Shown: in pieces, positions 11,491 to 24,157 of the stretch
Position numbering within the stretch: the first letter of the stretch is position 1
Layout: each line of letters opens with the position of its first letter
DNA from: Medicago truncatula
Taxonomy: Eukaryota; Streptophyta; Magnoliopsida; Fabales; Fabaceae
Length of the DNA stretch: 64,000 nt
Reading direction: 5' to 3'
NCBI RefSeq assembly: GCF_003473485.1
Contig: NC_053045.1
Coordinates: 7,466,501 to 7,530,500, forward strand
Notes under the pieces: generated by a model
Seen by the model: the letters and a program-made list of their open reading frames with translations, nothing else
Databases searched by the model: none
Told to the model about the DNA's origin: nothing
Made by a program: the position numbers and the translations under genes

Positions 11491-11772
11491 ATAATTATGC
11501 ATTATAATGAAGGTAGAAGTTGAACCTAACATCTGAAGAAAGGAAAAGGGCCAAAAGATTATTATCATCATCATCATCATAGTAAAATTCAATAATACAT
11601 TTTTACTGATCAATATATAGGGCACATCTGTTATAGGAGAATTCATAATGGAGATACTTCACATTACTATTACATTACATGGTCATTATTCTTTTGTTGA
11701 CCTTTTTGTTTCACATTGGAAGAAAAAGCCACAATGAATGAGTTTCCTCCCATGTAAATGTAGTAAAGCACA

Positions 11773-14700
11773 TTAGTAGCTGACAGTTGATTTAATTGCA
11801 TCCAATATCTGCATGATCAAATGAAAGACATTTGCATCAGTCAAGATAACTCTCTGCCTTGCCGCATATTAATAAAAGAAAATTAGGATAAACAAAAAAT
11901 TCACCTTATTCTTGGTTGGCATGTAGAAAGGTTCAAAAACCAGAGGAAAAGGAGTGTCTAGGCCACAAACTCTTGCTACAGGGGCCTCTAACTGTATCAC
12001 AAAAGAGGAAAACAGGCTTCAGACATGTGTTTTATATTAGGAAAAGGGGTACTATTATTAATTAAAGTGGTACCGATTGTTATTTTACTCGTATCACTGA
12101 ACTGACACATAATGGTCATAATGTGATTTATAATAAAACATTGAAAAGTATGCTTTTCAACTATGTTTCTTGACTCTAATGAATTCTTCCTTGCTTTTCC
12201 AAATTGGTAATGATGAATTTAATGAGTTGAGAAGACGAATGAAGATGAACATCGCCCATTTGTTAGAGTAGACGTGGAAAGAATACAATCTGTAAATGAG
12301 ACCGTATCTTTATGGGCCGTGCTTACACTCATATTCTCTTGTAACCACAGATTTATAATTATCAAATTAGTGATCCTAACTCCCATCATGTCAATATATT
12401 TGGCTATTCAAATATATATTGGTGTTTGTAAACTAAACTTAGCCTCAATTCTCAAGCAATTTGAGATTTTTTGGTGTACCAGAACCGTTTGGGTTTTGTG
12501 TATGCTGTCACAGATTTATAATGGCGCCTCAGCAGGTTGAGGACAGTGAGTGTTCATAAACTATGTTAAGCCTTGATTCTCAATCAATGTCAGACAATTT
12601 GGTGTACCAAAATATAAACTACACCCTAAAGAATTTTTACTTGAAGTTATGAGCTAAAAGTTGGATCCATACCCTTGAGAAACAGCGTTCAAGAATCGAG
12701 GCTGAGATTTCAGCACCAAAACCTCCGGTCACCGGAGCTTCATGACTAATCTACACAGTACATTCAATGTATCACGTAGGTTAATACCAATCCAGGTTTT
12801 GGTATTCATTCTATAAAATATTTACTCACAAGAAGTCTTCCTGTCTTTTTTACTGATGCCTCCACAGTTTCTTTATCCCAAGGAATTAGTGTCTTCAGAT
12901 CTATCAATTCACAAGAAATTCCCTCCTGCAGAATTTCGTGATAAAATTACAATTTCAATTGAGTTGAGACCTCTAGATTTCGAGACATGGATCTACTTCT
13001 ATCAAATATAGTAATATATTCTCATGGGAATGGAAAATTGTAATGTCAAACTGCAATTACAAATTGTGGTTAATAAATCTCATATATAGTTGAACACCTA
13101 AAATCTGTGGTTGATGATGTTCAAAATTGTTGTTAATTATGTTTAATGGATGGTTAATGAGTTGCAACACCTTGTCATATTCATTAACCATCACAGGATG
13201 TAATTAACCGTGTATTTGAACTGCATTAACCATCTAAATTATTTTCGAAATTTGTTGTCTAATTTATGTCAAAATATCGTTTCTGATACACAAAATAATA
13301 TGCAATGCAAATTACTTTCTAACACTTTCTGATTCGAAGCAATATCCACTTACTTTTTCAGCATCAACACAAGCTTGTTCCATTATAGACAATTGAGCTC
13401 CCCATCCAACAAGTGTAATATCGCTTCCTTCTCGAATCACCTGAGTAAGTACAAAGTAACAATTCAACACAACAATGTATCAATAATGTTATGCAGAACC
13501 TCTTTTTCTTCATTATTGAGACTTTCTGTGTACCTCGGCCTCAGATAAAGGCAACATGTAATCACCTTCTGGTACTTCTTCAACGGCCAAACGATAAAGC
13601 CACTGAAACAAGGAATCACATGATTGAGATCGCAAATGTCACATACTGTAATTATATGCACAGTGCACACAATTCTTTAAGGTTATTCTAGCAGAATAAG
13701 AATACAACCTTTGGTTCAAAAAATACAATAGGATTTGGATCTCGAATGCAAGATAACAATAACCCTTTCGCTTCCTTTGGACTTCGAGGGATGACGACCT
13801 ATACCAGAAACACTCTTGAGGCATTTGAAGAAAAATGAATTAATTACAAAGATAAGCAAAATGAACATAACAAACAAGCATAATTAGTACAAATGGTAAT
13901 TTCTCTCATCCTTGTTCTCTACCAATCCTAATTTTCTCATTATCCAGTATCTTAAAGGTAAACATACTTATTCTATTATTGATGTTATAAATATGTATAT
14001 TACTAATATGCTATGATTTGCATCTATGATTATTAGAATATTACTTCAAATCCTTCAAAATATTCCAACTACCTATTTATAAACCCCTTTTATACACCGA
14101 GGCATGTTTGTATTGACTTAATTGAGTTTATCTACTAGCATAAGTGTTTGTGAGACTGTTTGGGAGAGCTTATGGATACAACTTATGACATGTCCATAAA
14201 CTATTTTCAACTTATTTCCATAAGCTCTCCAGGATAGCGTAAAAAAATAACTAATAGTTAATACGAAAACAGTTTGACTTTGTTTTATCTTTTACTATAA
14301 TAATAGTTTATACATAAGTACTTATATAACAAGTGCTTATAGCATAAGTGCTTAACTATGTTGGTTATCCAAACAGGGCCCTGATCTTCCTAACGTGATG
14401 ATTGGGCTATTATGCATATGTATTCAACTCTTGCTTACCTTAGAAATTTAAACATTTCTATCAGGTACAGAACTGTCAAACCGGACATTGTGAGGGGCTT
14501 AATTATTTGAAAAAGTGAAGCAACAAAAAAAAGTACCAAAAAGTAAGGTTCTAACTAACAGATTGAAATCCAACTTATAGCTTATTTGAAAACAGTATGA
14601 CTTTATTTTATCTTTCGCTTTAAAAATATCTTAGACATGAGAGCTTATATAATAATTAAGATGTTTAACCAAACAGAGCCCTGATATTCTTACTTTGATG

Positions 14701-16872
14701 ATCGAGCTATTGAGCACGTATGTTCAACCTTGCTTACCTTAAAAGTTTAAACATTTATATCATCTATAGAACTGTCAAACATGACATTGTAAGCAGCTTA
14801 ATCATTTTGAAAAGCGAAACAACAAACAAAAGTACCAAAAAATGAGGTTTGAAATCAAATGAAAACGCCATACTTTGATACCAGGAACATGACAGAAGAA
14901 AGCCTCAGGAGATTGAGAGTGGTAATGTCCACCATGGCCAACAGCTCCATAAGGAGTTCTAATTGTTAAACCTACAAGTTTTTAACACAAGTAAAATTTT
15001 CTGATCTAGAAATTTGACGATAATAGAAATATCTTATAATGCAACTGAAAGAACTTTACCGCCACAATTAAATTGGTTTCCGCTCCGGTATCTAAACTTA
15101 GCAGCTTCATTGACAATCTAGAAACCGAAATTAGTCAATTACTGATCAAAAGATGCATCAACTATGCCTAACAAAAGCCTTGTAAAGAGAGCATGCCTGA
15201 TCAAAAGCAGGAAAAATATAATCTGCAAACTGGATTTCTGCTATGGCTCGATTTCCCTGATATGAAGTAACATATTAGTAGCTTAGATTCAGATATATAA
15301 GAAAAATTGATTATATCAGATTGTAGTAAGGTTTGTTGGTAAAACAAGAGGTGAATTATTTTAACCTCTTAGACTCACCATAGCTGCTAGACCAATTCCA
15401 AAGCCAACGATACCCTGCGAGTAGCATTTCAAATTATCAATTTGCAAAATTAATGCCTAGGATATACTAATCACGTAAATACTTACAAAGATATTTACCG
15501 ATAAAAAGAAGAAACTCAACATCAAACCATGTTCTAGAGAATGTTCATTTGACACTTGTTTTATCATTACTAAACTATCCCTGTGATTTAATATTTTTTT
15601 TTAATGATTTTTCATATCCCTCTTATGTGTTCTCTGTTTGCAATTTTTGTATCGGTTTGTTTTAAACAAGGGGTGTGCTGTTCCAATACAAAGGAAGTAT
15701 GAAATGCATAAATCCAATACCTGCTCACAAAGAGGAGTATTGAAAACCCTTTTTTTACCAAATCGATCTGCTAATCCGGTTGTGCAACGGAACACGCCAC
15801 CAAAGCCTACATCTTCTCCGAAAACATACGCACTACGATGAAATGCAAAAGGAGAATATAAGGATGTACAGAGGATCATATTGCCAAATATAAAATCAAA
15901 TAAGCGATATATATATTCACTGTTTCTCGTAGCGAAATTTGAAGATAATGGAAAAATCTTATAATGTAACTGAAAGAACTTTGTAACACAGTCACAAACA
16001 CTTCAAACAAATTTCAGTTCACCAGTTGAATTTATACTAACACAAACAGATTCATGACACTGTACAAACATGCTAAAGCTCCATTAAGAAGTGTAATATA
16101 TGAAAACATTAAAAGTGTTTGTCCATGATGAGCTCAAATATATGCCTTCTGGTAGCAAGCTTTGTATTGGAAATTTTGCCTTAATTACGCTGTGCCCCTG
16201 GCCGTTTAATTGCAGCGTATGGGTCGCCTTCATTGCAGACTCCAACATATTCGCCTTAATTGCATTGCCTCTAGCCACCTAATAGTGGCATTCTAGTTAT
16301 CATACAAAGCTTGGGCAGTCATCACCTTATAAGCCAGTTTTGTATGGTTGATTGAGTTAGGTCCAACCCAAATTCTAAGGAGGGTCTTAAATTTTCGCTT
16401 TTGAAGAGTACCGTGGACCATCGTTAGAATTTATGATAATTTTAAGTGGTCCACCTTAGCACTCACCTAGCATAACAATTCAAAAAAGTATGTAACGATG
16501 ATACATTTAAGGGGGATTAGATTCCTATGTTTTGTTTTGTATCACATCTTTGATATTGCGAAAATTGAAGTCAAATACAGCTAATGCAACTTCAATAAAG
16601 TCGAAGAGACATCAAAAACCTTAATGTCGCGGCCCAGATAAACAATCATATAGTTTCTTCTAGAAAAATCCTGATAAAGAAAAGCAAATGAATGAAACTC
16701 ACCGAGGATCAGTGTCCAAAGCAATATGAAGAGCTTGATTAACAGCAGAATAAAGGTTCAATGATTTAACACCATTCTCAGCAGCAGCATCCTTCTGAAC
16801 AATGGAAGTTGACAAACCCCTCCTTGAAACCAAAGACACCCATTTTCCCAATCTCTTCACACATGGTGACAT
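11773..16872 (-). CDS. BCKDHB: Branched-chain 2-oxoacid dehydrogenase E1 subunit beta, mitochondrial, 358 aa, 13 exons
   Basis: Beta subunit of the ThDP-dependent E1 component that decarboxylates the oxoacids of Leu, Ile and Val. Exons in coding order: 16703-16872, 15721-15832, 15379-15414, 15197-15256, 15060-15117, 14874-14971, 13709-13798, 13534-13602, 13354-13440, 12830-12925, 12673-12750, 11905-11991 and 11773-11808. The frame is unbroken. Diagnostic runs include [64 protein letters not shown] and [11 protein letters not shown]. The first 25 or so residues ([19 protein letters not shown]) are basic and lack acidic residues, fitting a mitochondrial presequence. I start at 16,872. The frame stays open upstream to an ATG at 17,025, but that extension is not like the family. 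The length equals that of known plant homologues. The intron after exon 4 (AFDQ) has a GC donor with no GT nearby. Intron 6 is enlarged by repeats. Confidence 0.96.
13860..14850. repeat. Repeat-filled intron 6 of the BCKDH gene
   Basis: A MITE-like unit at about 14,100-14,385 runs from 'gtttgtattgacttaattgag' to 'ccaaacagggccc'. Related units are at 5,310-5,580, 49,010-49,215 and 55,756-55,970. The next stretch is tandemly duplicated at a spacing of about 300 bp: 14,385-14,545 and 14,680-14,850 share 'gagctattgagca', 'aactgtcaaac', 'gacattgtaa' and 'agtaccaaaaa'-type phrases. Confidence 0.6.
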
Positions 16873-18478
16873 GTTTAATCTATTGAAGAAAACTTGATAA
16901 AAAACAAGGTAGTAAATACCAAAATTCTTGTCTTTTCTCTTCAATCTATGAATCTTGAGCGTGTTCTTAAAATTGAGGCAATTGGGCTTGTTTAGAAGTT
17001 GATGAGCTTCAAAGAAATTGTCCAAAAGAGTAAGATAAAAACAAAAACATGAGAAAAAGGAAAAGATTATGGATTTGGATTGTTTAATGTTTCAGAATAT
17101 GTCGTTATTATTATTATGTTCACCGCAGGTTGTGTAAGGTTTCAATAAACAGTAAAAAATCAATCAGGTTTTAACTTAAGGTTTCACTGCGGGTTGTCGT
17201 TTTTCTAATGAAAGTCAATAATGATAGGAAGTGAGCAGATAAGGTATGGTCTGTATTTGAGTCATAGGCCTTATCTATGCCTAATCATTTCTACTTATCA
17301 TCGTATTTATATTTGTGATTGAGTTGAGGGGATAAAAAGAATGAATTGAAAATATACTCCATCTATTTTCAATTATAAGCGAATTTGAGCTTTTAGATTT
17401 GTTTAATCAACAATCTATATTATGGATAATATATATCATTAGTTAAATAAATATAAAAAGTTAAAATTGATAAGGTAACTTTTGACAAATGTGCTTATAG
17501 TGTTATAGTTGATAAATTAGTTTATAGCTTATAACAAATGATTTAACTGATATTATGATATTATGAAATGATATAAAAGTGATATATTTTCCCCAAAAAA
17601 AGTGATATATTTAATGAATATTTTACTCTATTCGTTTTAAAATGAATTTCGTTCAAGGTTTTTATACACATATTAAGAAATGCATTAATTAAAAGAAAGA
17701 GATATTTTATTATACCAAATTATCCTAGTCAACTATTGGTTTATTTTTTATTAAAGAAAAAATAATACTTTGAAAATAGTGTATATAATATTAACTGAAG
17801 GGTACATTGAAAAGAAAAAATTATTATTGTATTGAAAACTGAAAGTGACATTCATTTTAAAATAATTTTTTTTAACTAAAATGACGCTAATTTTGTAAAG
17901 AATGAAGTATATTTTTCCAATAAGAGTACAGGGAAAATATTGATACAAATGATTATATGCTACTTAGATTAACTTATAAATAAACATTATAAATTAATAA
18001 AAATAAGTTGTAATTTCATGACAAGTGTCTTTTATTTTAAAATTCAATTTGATCCGAATCAGGGACGAGTCACACTGAACTTCACCAAGGCCTTAAAACA
18101 TTTATTTAGATGTGTTTAATGAACTTCCCAATAATAAAATGGATGGCCTAATTCATCCGTACAAAAACACTTCATAAGATGAGGACATGAGTTTTTTTCA
18201 ATACGTTATAAGTCATTTTAATATGCGACGTGAGATGTGCTTATGAACTTTTGTTATGATAATCCACATATTTTGTCGGTGTAAATATAGATGCATCATT
18301 TCCTCAATTAATAATGCACTTTCTACGTGAGGCAAGCAAGGAGGTTGACAGTGAACTAATATAAGGAATAAAAACTTATAAAACCGCTTTTAAGATTGTG
18401 TGGTTGAAGATTTATAATTGTTTTATTTAAAAAAATAAAAAATAAAATTGTGTGGTTGAATAATTTAACTCTTTAATG
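16873..18478. other. Divergent spacer between the BCKDH gene and the SCPL array
   Basis: The two flanking genes point away from each other, so this 1.6 kb should hold both promoters. A MITE-like stretch near 17,360-17,600 begins 'tactccatctattttcaatt'. No other gene is visible. Confidence 0.5.
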
Positions 18479-18540
18479 TTCAACTAATCATCAACAAGAA
18501 CATTTAAAGAGTCAGGGAAGTTAATTGAAGCTTTGCAAAG
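18479..18540 (+). promoter_or_regulatory. Conserved 5' leader of the SCPL array (copy 1)
   Basis: The block 'catcaacaagaacatttaaa', then 'gagtcag' and 'ttgaagctt.gcaaag', precedes the ATG. Similar blocks precede copy 2 (27,288-27,340), copy 3 (36,264-36,326), copy 4 (44,302-44,363), copy 5 (51,575-51,632) and copy 6 (62,905-62,946). It probably spans the 5' UTR. Copies 5 and 6 have lost the middle part. Confidence 0.6.
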
Positions 18541-21500
18541 ATGAACATGATGGTTCCTCCTTCTCATAATTCACTTCACTATTCTTGTCAGATTCTACTT
18601 GCATTTGGACTTTTTACTTTGAATATGTTAACTCATATTGAAGCTTATGGCTCAAAGGTTGAACATCTTCCTGGTTTTCAAGGACCTCTTCCTTTTGAAC
18701 TTGAAACTGGGTGAGAGCAATCTTAATCATTCCATATTTTTTTGTGTTGACATTCTGGTTCGTATGTAAGAGACCTAGTAATCTGGAGTTCGTCGGTGGT
18801 AAGTAAGGTCTGACTAAAAAGTGTTCCATGCAGGATTCAACTCGGGTTCTTCCGAACAATTCATCCTTAGTGGAATTCATTAACCACTTTGAATTCAATC
18901 ATTTGTTAATATACAATCATTTTACAATGAAATTCGATGACAACTCGTGCAGTGTGCCAAGTAATGTAGTTGTGTGTTCATATATATTTGATAGGTACGT
19001 GGGGTTAGGGGAAACAGATGATGACATGCAAGTGTTCTATTATTTTATCAAATCAGAAAACGATCCTCAAAAAGACCCTCTTATGCTTTGGTTAACTGGT
19101 GGTCCTGGCTGTTCTTCTTTTTCTGGCCTTGCCTATCAAATAGGTAATTTACAAATCACAATTTATTTGTTTTTGTGAATATTGTTTTGACAGTATTGGT
19201 AATGTGCATTGCTGGCTATGTATTATCACACATGTATGGTTTTACTGGTCACATAATTTTCTATGTTTAGATTGTGTTATTCGAGTTTATCTGCTCACGT
19301 AAACACTTGTGAGTTTGTTCCGGATACGTTATAGAAACAGCTTAAGTATTTTTCATGGCAATCTGATAAGTATCCCAAGTACTTGGAAAATCCTGCAAAC
19401 CTAAGCACTTAAATACTCCACCGACCATCCCTTACTAATAGACGTGGGATTGGGCACTGCATGATACTTAAGTCCATATCGTAGCAGCACTCCTGAGAAC
19501 AATGTCCTGGCGGCAGCGCTCTTTGATGCTTAACTTGGCCTTTCTAATCAGAGTGACAGCAAAGAAATAAAAAAATTACCTAAGGCTCCCCTCTTATTTA
19601 TAGGAAACATGCCATATTTCCTAATTACCGAACTCTTATTAAGCTATTAACAGAACATTGCCTTCCCTCCGACTTGTACCTATCACAGTCTAAAGATATT
19701 TTACTCTTTCACATCAATTGAATGTTAATAGGTCCAGTTGCATTTGAAATCAAGGAGTACGATGGGAGCGTGCCTAGTTTGGTCTTGAGGCCACAGTCAT
19801 GGACAAAGGTGTTGATAATAACTCAATAATTCAACATTGATTTCATTTACTTAAGTTAATCCAAAATTTGTACTAAAGAACTATGATTTATATTAGTCAT
19901 GTCATGTGGTTATAATATGTAGTATATAGTTTGTGTTAGTGTGATTCTACAAGTCAAAATATTCTCTCTTTTTATGTTTTACTTTCATGATTTCATTATT
20001 GGAAGGTCATTTACCGGTAGTAATGCTAATGAACTTTTGGTCAGCTATGCAGCATTATTTTTGTTAATTTGCCGCTTGGAACTGGTTTCTCATATGCAAA
20101 AAATGTCACGGATCACCGGAGCGACTGGAAACTAGTTCACCATACTTTTCAATTTCTTAGGAAGGTATGTTCCTAATGCTAACTAGGGTGCAGATGGGCT
20201 TTGACGTGCTCAATAAAGTTTCTTCCCCAACTTACGACTTGATTTTTGTCATGATGGATGGCAACTATGATCTTCATTTAAGAAAAGCGGATCATGTTAT
20301 TCTCCTAACTATGACTCAAAACAAATGATATTTTGATCACTTTCTTATCAACTGAAACAGATTATCTGTATTTGTATAGTGGCTGATTGATCACCCAGAA
20401 TTTCTTTCAAATGAATTCTACATTGGAGCTGATTCATACTCTGGCATTCCTGTCCCAGCCATTCTTCAAGAAATTTCAATTGGTTAGAAATCCTATAAAG
20501 CTCAATATTTTAGATGGATTAATCTTTATCTAATGGTAAATTTCTTTGTAATTATAATTACAATGAGGCCGAAAAATTATTCATTTTAATTAGTCCCCCT
20601 CACTCAAATAAATTGATTATTTGCATTCTCCAATGACAGTAAGCAAATCAAAAAGTTTAGTATAAGCTGACTTGATTCGGATTGTCAGTGTGCCTCTTCC
20701 CCTAAAAACCAGAACATAAGGACTTAAAAAAACCGATTGATATTTTTCCATTTGTTTGATTAACAGGAAATGAAAAAGGTCTCCAACCATTGATAAATCT
20801 CAAGGTTCCAAACCATCATCTCTGTCAGTCGCTTCTATTACCGATGAACAAAAAATCTAAATAGGGATTTTGAAACCCCAAATACCTTTGTTCCATTGAT
20901 CTTGTTATATGCATTATGAAATATGAAGCCTGAACCGGCTTGAACATTTTCAGGGATATCTGCTAGGGAACCCTATAACAACACACAGAGAAAAAAACTA
21001 TCAAATCCCATTTACTCATGGAATGGGACTCATTTCTGATGAACTTTATGCGGTATTATTATCCTTATTATTCTTTAGTAAATCTATACATACGTTGTAC
21101 TTGCCTGTTGGTTACAATGATGATGTTAGTATGCTTAATGGTCTACTGTTATCTATTGACAACAGTCACTGCAGAGAAATTGTAAAGGAGAGTATGTTGA
21201 TGTAGATTCCAGAAATGAGTTGTGTTTAAGAGATCTCCGATCCTATGATGAGGCAAGTAAACCATTCCAATTTCATCTATACTTATTATTAAGATGATAC
21301 TGAAGTTTTGGTGTGGTCTTTGGGAAGAATAACATTTTCAACAGTAGCTACTTAATCATGGACATAGTCACATTAGAAGAAAAAGATAAGAAGAGAGAAG
21401 AAAAACGAAGTAGAAAAGTGAAAATAATAAAGGAAGAGAAATAAGAGACTGGTAAAAATGGTGTCTGTAAGCATGTTAATCATGATAGTTAAGATGTTAA

Positions 21501-23936
21501 TTGTTTGCCATATTGTTAAACTGTTATTTCTTCTTATCATCAGTGCCTTTCAGGACTTGATATGTTCCACATTTTGGATCGCTTTTGTGACGATGATCCG
21601 CGTTTGTGGAGAAGATCTTTGACTCGGGAGTTGAAGGAGTCTCTTATTTCTCGTCTCACAGTGCCCGAACTAAACTGCCAAGTAAGTTTTTCATAACTTA
21701 TCTAGATTCACACACAATTTTTGTCCATAAAATGTTTCATTATTGTGATGTTTCTCGTTTTCATTATTGTTGTAGTTTTATAGTTTTTACCTGAGCACAA
21801 AATGGGCTAACGATGAGTGTGTTCGCAAGGCACTGCATATTCGAGAGGTTTGATATGACAAACTTACAAACTCATCATATCTAGTGATCTTCTTATGTTG
21901 AATCATAATTGGAAACAGATACTTAAGTCTATGTTACATTACAAATACTTTTGAATTTGAGTTGAATGCATCAAAGAATTCTCGACAACTAATGGATATC
22001 AATATCATATTAACGTACATAGCTTTGAGCATTGCAGGGAACCATAGGGAAATGGGAACGTTGTTACTCTAATGATTTTGAGAATGAGATCCTTGGTAGC
22101 TTTGAGTTTCATGTAAATCTAAGCAAAAAAGGATACCGGTCTTTGATTTACAGGTGAATATTTTCTATTTTAATGTAGAGTTTTTTCTTTTTAGACTCGT
22201 GTTGTCACCATATCTATGTAGTGTTTTTCTTGGATTAAGCTCATCTAAAGTGAGCATTTTGCTTTAGAAGGTGGCTGGAACTCAAGTCTATTGCACCGTT
22301 TTTATGGGCCCGGTGTAAGCCCTTGCGGTTTCGCCATTAGTTGAAAGATGCCTTGGTTAGTTGAGTGCGTGGTTTGTATAAATTACTCTTAATTTTAATT
22401 TCGAAGCAATGTGAGACTTCTTGGTGTACTGGAACAGTAGCCCCAAGTCGGGGCTAAGGGGCCTAAGGGCTTACCAGCTATCGTTTGTGGCTTAGGCCCC
22501 ATCCAGCATCAATGCCCCAACCTCAAGTCCGCTGCTTCATTTTTCTGAAGTTTTGACCGCTTTAGTTCTTGTGTAAGTAGTCACAGTTTTGTTCTTAGTT
22601 AAACGGCGCCTCAGTGGAGTGCAGAGCATAGGTTTTTATAAACTTCTCTTAACCTTTATTCTAAAGAAATGTAGAACTTTTTTGTCTATCAGAACAGAAG
22701 GTGAAGCAAGTAATCTCAACTGTTAATAAGAAAATCAATGGTTAATATTTTAATACATTCATAAAATTACTATGCATGTCCTGGTAACATCAATAATTGA
22801 TTTATTCATCATAGTTGAGATTACTTGGTTTACACTCTAAAGTGAATTGTCCACTTTTGAAGAGCGAGAATCGTTTTTCTTCTAGCTTTCTTGATGACAG
22901 ACATTAAGGCTAGCTGATTTTTTATGGCAATTGATGTGTTGTTGGCAGTGGAGATCATGATGCAGTTGTTCCTTTCATGTCTACTCAAGCTTGGATAAGG
23001 AATCTAAACTACTCCATTGTAGATGATTGGAGGCCATGGTTTGTAAACGGTCAAGTGGGAGGGTAAGCATCAAATTTCAATATGTAAATGGTGCACTAGT
23101 CAAAATAGTCCTTCATTTTTGAGAATTAGACAATTTATCCCAAAAATTGAAAAATGTCTTTCAAAATGTCCTTTTCGTTAACTTCTTCTGTTAGAGGCTA
23201 TGATGTTGCATGTTAAACATGTTACATTGAACATTGTTCTCACATCAATTTCAGTTCCTAGGGACTAATTTTCCTAGGAAATTTGGGTCATCATAGAGAT
23301 AAGTTGTTAGTAATTGCAATTGTGCAAGACTAATTATTGGAAAATTTGGCCCTAAGAAATCCAAGTTTCATAGGCGAAGTAGTCTACAGTCCGGTGGCAA
23401 ATGATGTGTAATCAACGTGAAGGGACTGTGTATTCACTTAACATGTTGCGTCATAGTCTCTAATCATAAAACTCAACAGATTAACTATTTTGACAGTTCG
23501 CAAAAATCATAGACTATTTTGACAGTTATTTATAATTTCGATGACTGATTTGTCTATTCACTCGTTTTTCCAATCCTATTTTTCTATATTTTTTTATATG
23601 TATTCAATTAGTACCTAGAATCCAATAAGAGAACCTGTATCCCAATCATAATCAACAATTCTTTCATGCAGATACACAAGGACATACTCGAATCGAATGA
23701 CTTTTGCAACCGTGAAGGTAAGAACTTGACTAATTAAATAACAAGTGATATTTTGTTCTTTTAAGAATAACACTCAAATTGGTGAAATATTTCAGTGTCT
23801 TCAAAGGGATTATGCAAATTCATTATAATGATTTTTGCTTAATTAATTGCAGGGTTCAGGACATACAGCTCCTGAGTACACTCCTGAGCAATGTTTTGCC
23901 ATGTTCACTAGGTGGATATCTAACTTGCCTTTGTAA
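18541..23936 (+). CDS. Serine carboxypeptidase-like protein, array copy 1, 470 aa, 14 exons
   Basis: Secreted or vacuolar alpha/beta hydrolase of the SCPL clade that includes glucose-ester-dependent acyltransferases. Exons: 18541-18710, 18995-19143, 19732-19808, 20045-20164, 20380-20482, 20767-20804, 20954-21052, 21166-21252, 21544-21681, 21776-21847, 22038-22153, 22949-23062, 23672-23717 and 23853-23936. A signal peptide is likely (hydrophobic 18-31, cleavage near HIEA35). The oxyanion-side motif GGPGCSS is at 92-98. The triad is Ser191 (YIGADSYSG), Asp394 ([10 protein letters not shown]) and His447 (GSGHTAPEY). DSY rather than ESY at the serine favours acyltransferase over peptidase activity; this is family knowledge and not proof. 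N-glycosylation sites are NVT152 and NYS410. Oddities: Ala189 where Gly is usual, and FVNLPLG where the other copies read FVDLPLG. The intron after exon 8 is GC-AG. Intron 2 carries retroelement debris. Confidence 0.93.
19360..19700. repeat. Retroelement debris in SCPL copy 1 intron 2
   Basis: 'ctgataagtatccc' and 'aactcttattaagctattaa' followed by 'cagaaca' also occur in SCPL copy 2 intron 2 (29,284-29,620). There, 'tttgatactaacagtgataa' looks like a reversed primer-binding-site and LTR boundary. Copy 3 intron 2 keeps only 'agatattaacagaatatagg' near 38,797. The insertion probably predates duplication. Confidence 0.45.
23090..23565. repeat. Non-autonomous element in SCPL copy 1 intron 12
   Basis: The left side 'caaaatagtccttcatttttg' and the right side 'catagactattttgacagtta' are loosely complementary. 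They resemble the 'cgtccttgaa'-arm elements at 25,598-25,833 and 36,672-36,995. Ends are approximate. Confidence 0.4.
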
Positions 23937-24157
23937 ATCAGAATCCCTAGATGGAATTAATATGGTTATATAAGCATGAGATGTTCATTTTTCAATTCAC
24001 TCCTTTGCTCAGTTATCAACCACCATCCCTACCCTTGGCACAAACACTTTACCACCGTCCCTTCCCATTTAATCGGTTGATCATTGATTCACTCCTTTAT
24101 TTTCACGACCCTCCACAAATTTGATTATGAAGTTTATGGACCTTATTGAGAAGCAAT

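Noticed and set aside
16873-17025. N-terminal extension of the BCKDH E1-beta protein from an ATG at 17,025
   Set aside because: The extension is hydrophobic and unlike the family. The Met at 16,872 gives a normal mitochondrial presequence and a 358-residue protein. Translation-start data would be needed to exclude the longer form.
18479-18540. Mycorrhiza-type promoter box in the SCPL leader (complement of aacaagaac)
   Set aside because: The core 'ttcttgtt' is present in copies 1 and 3, but it lies only 40-60 bp before the ATG, probably in the 5' UTR, and is degraded in copies 2, 4, 5 and 6. Too weak to call.
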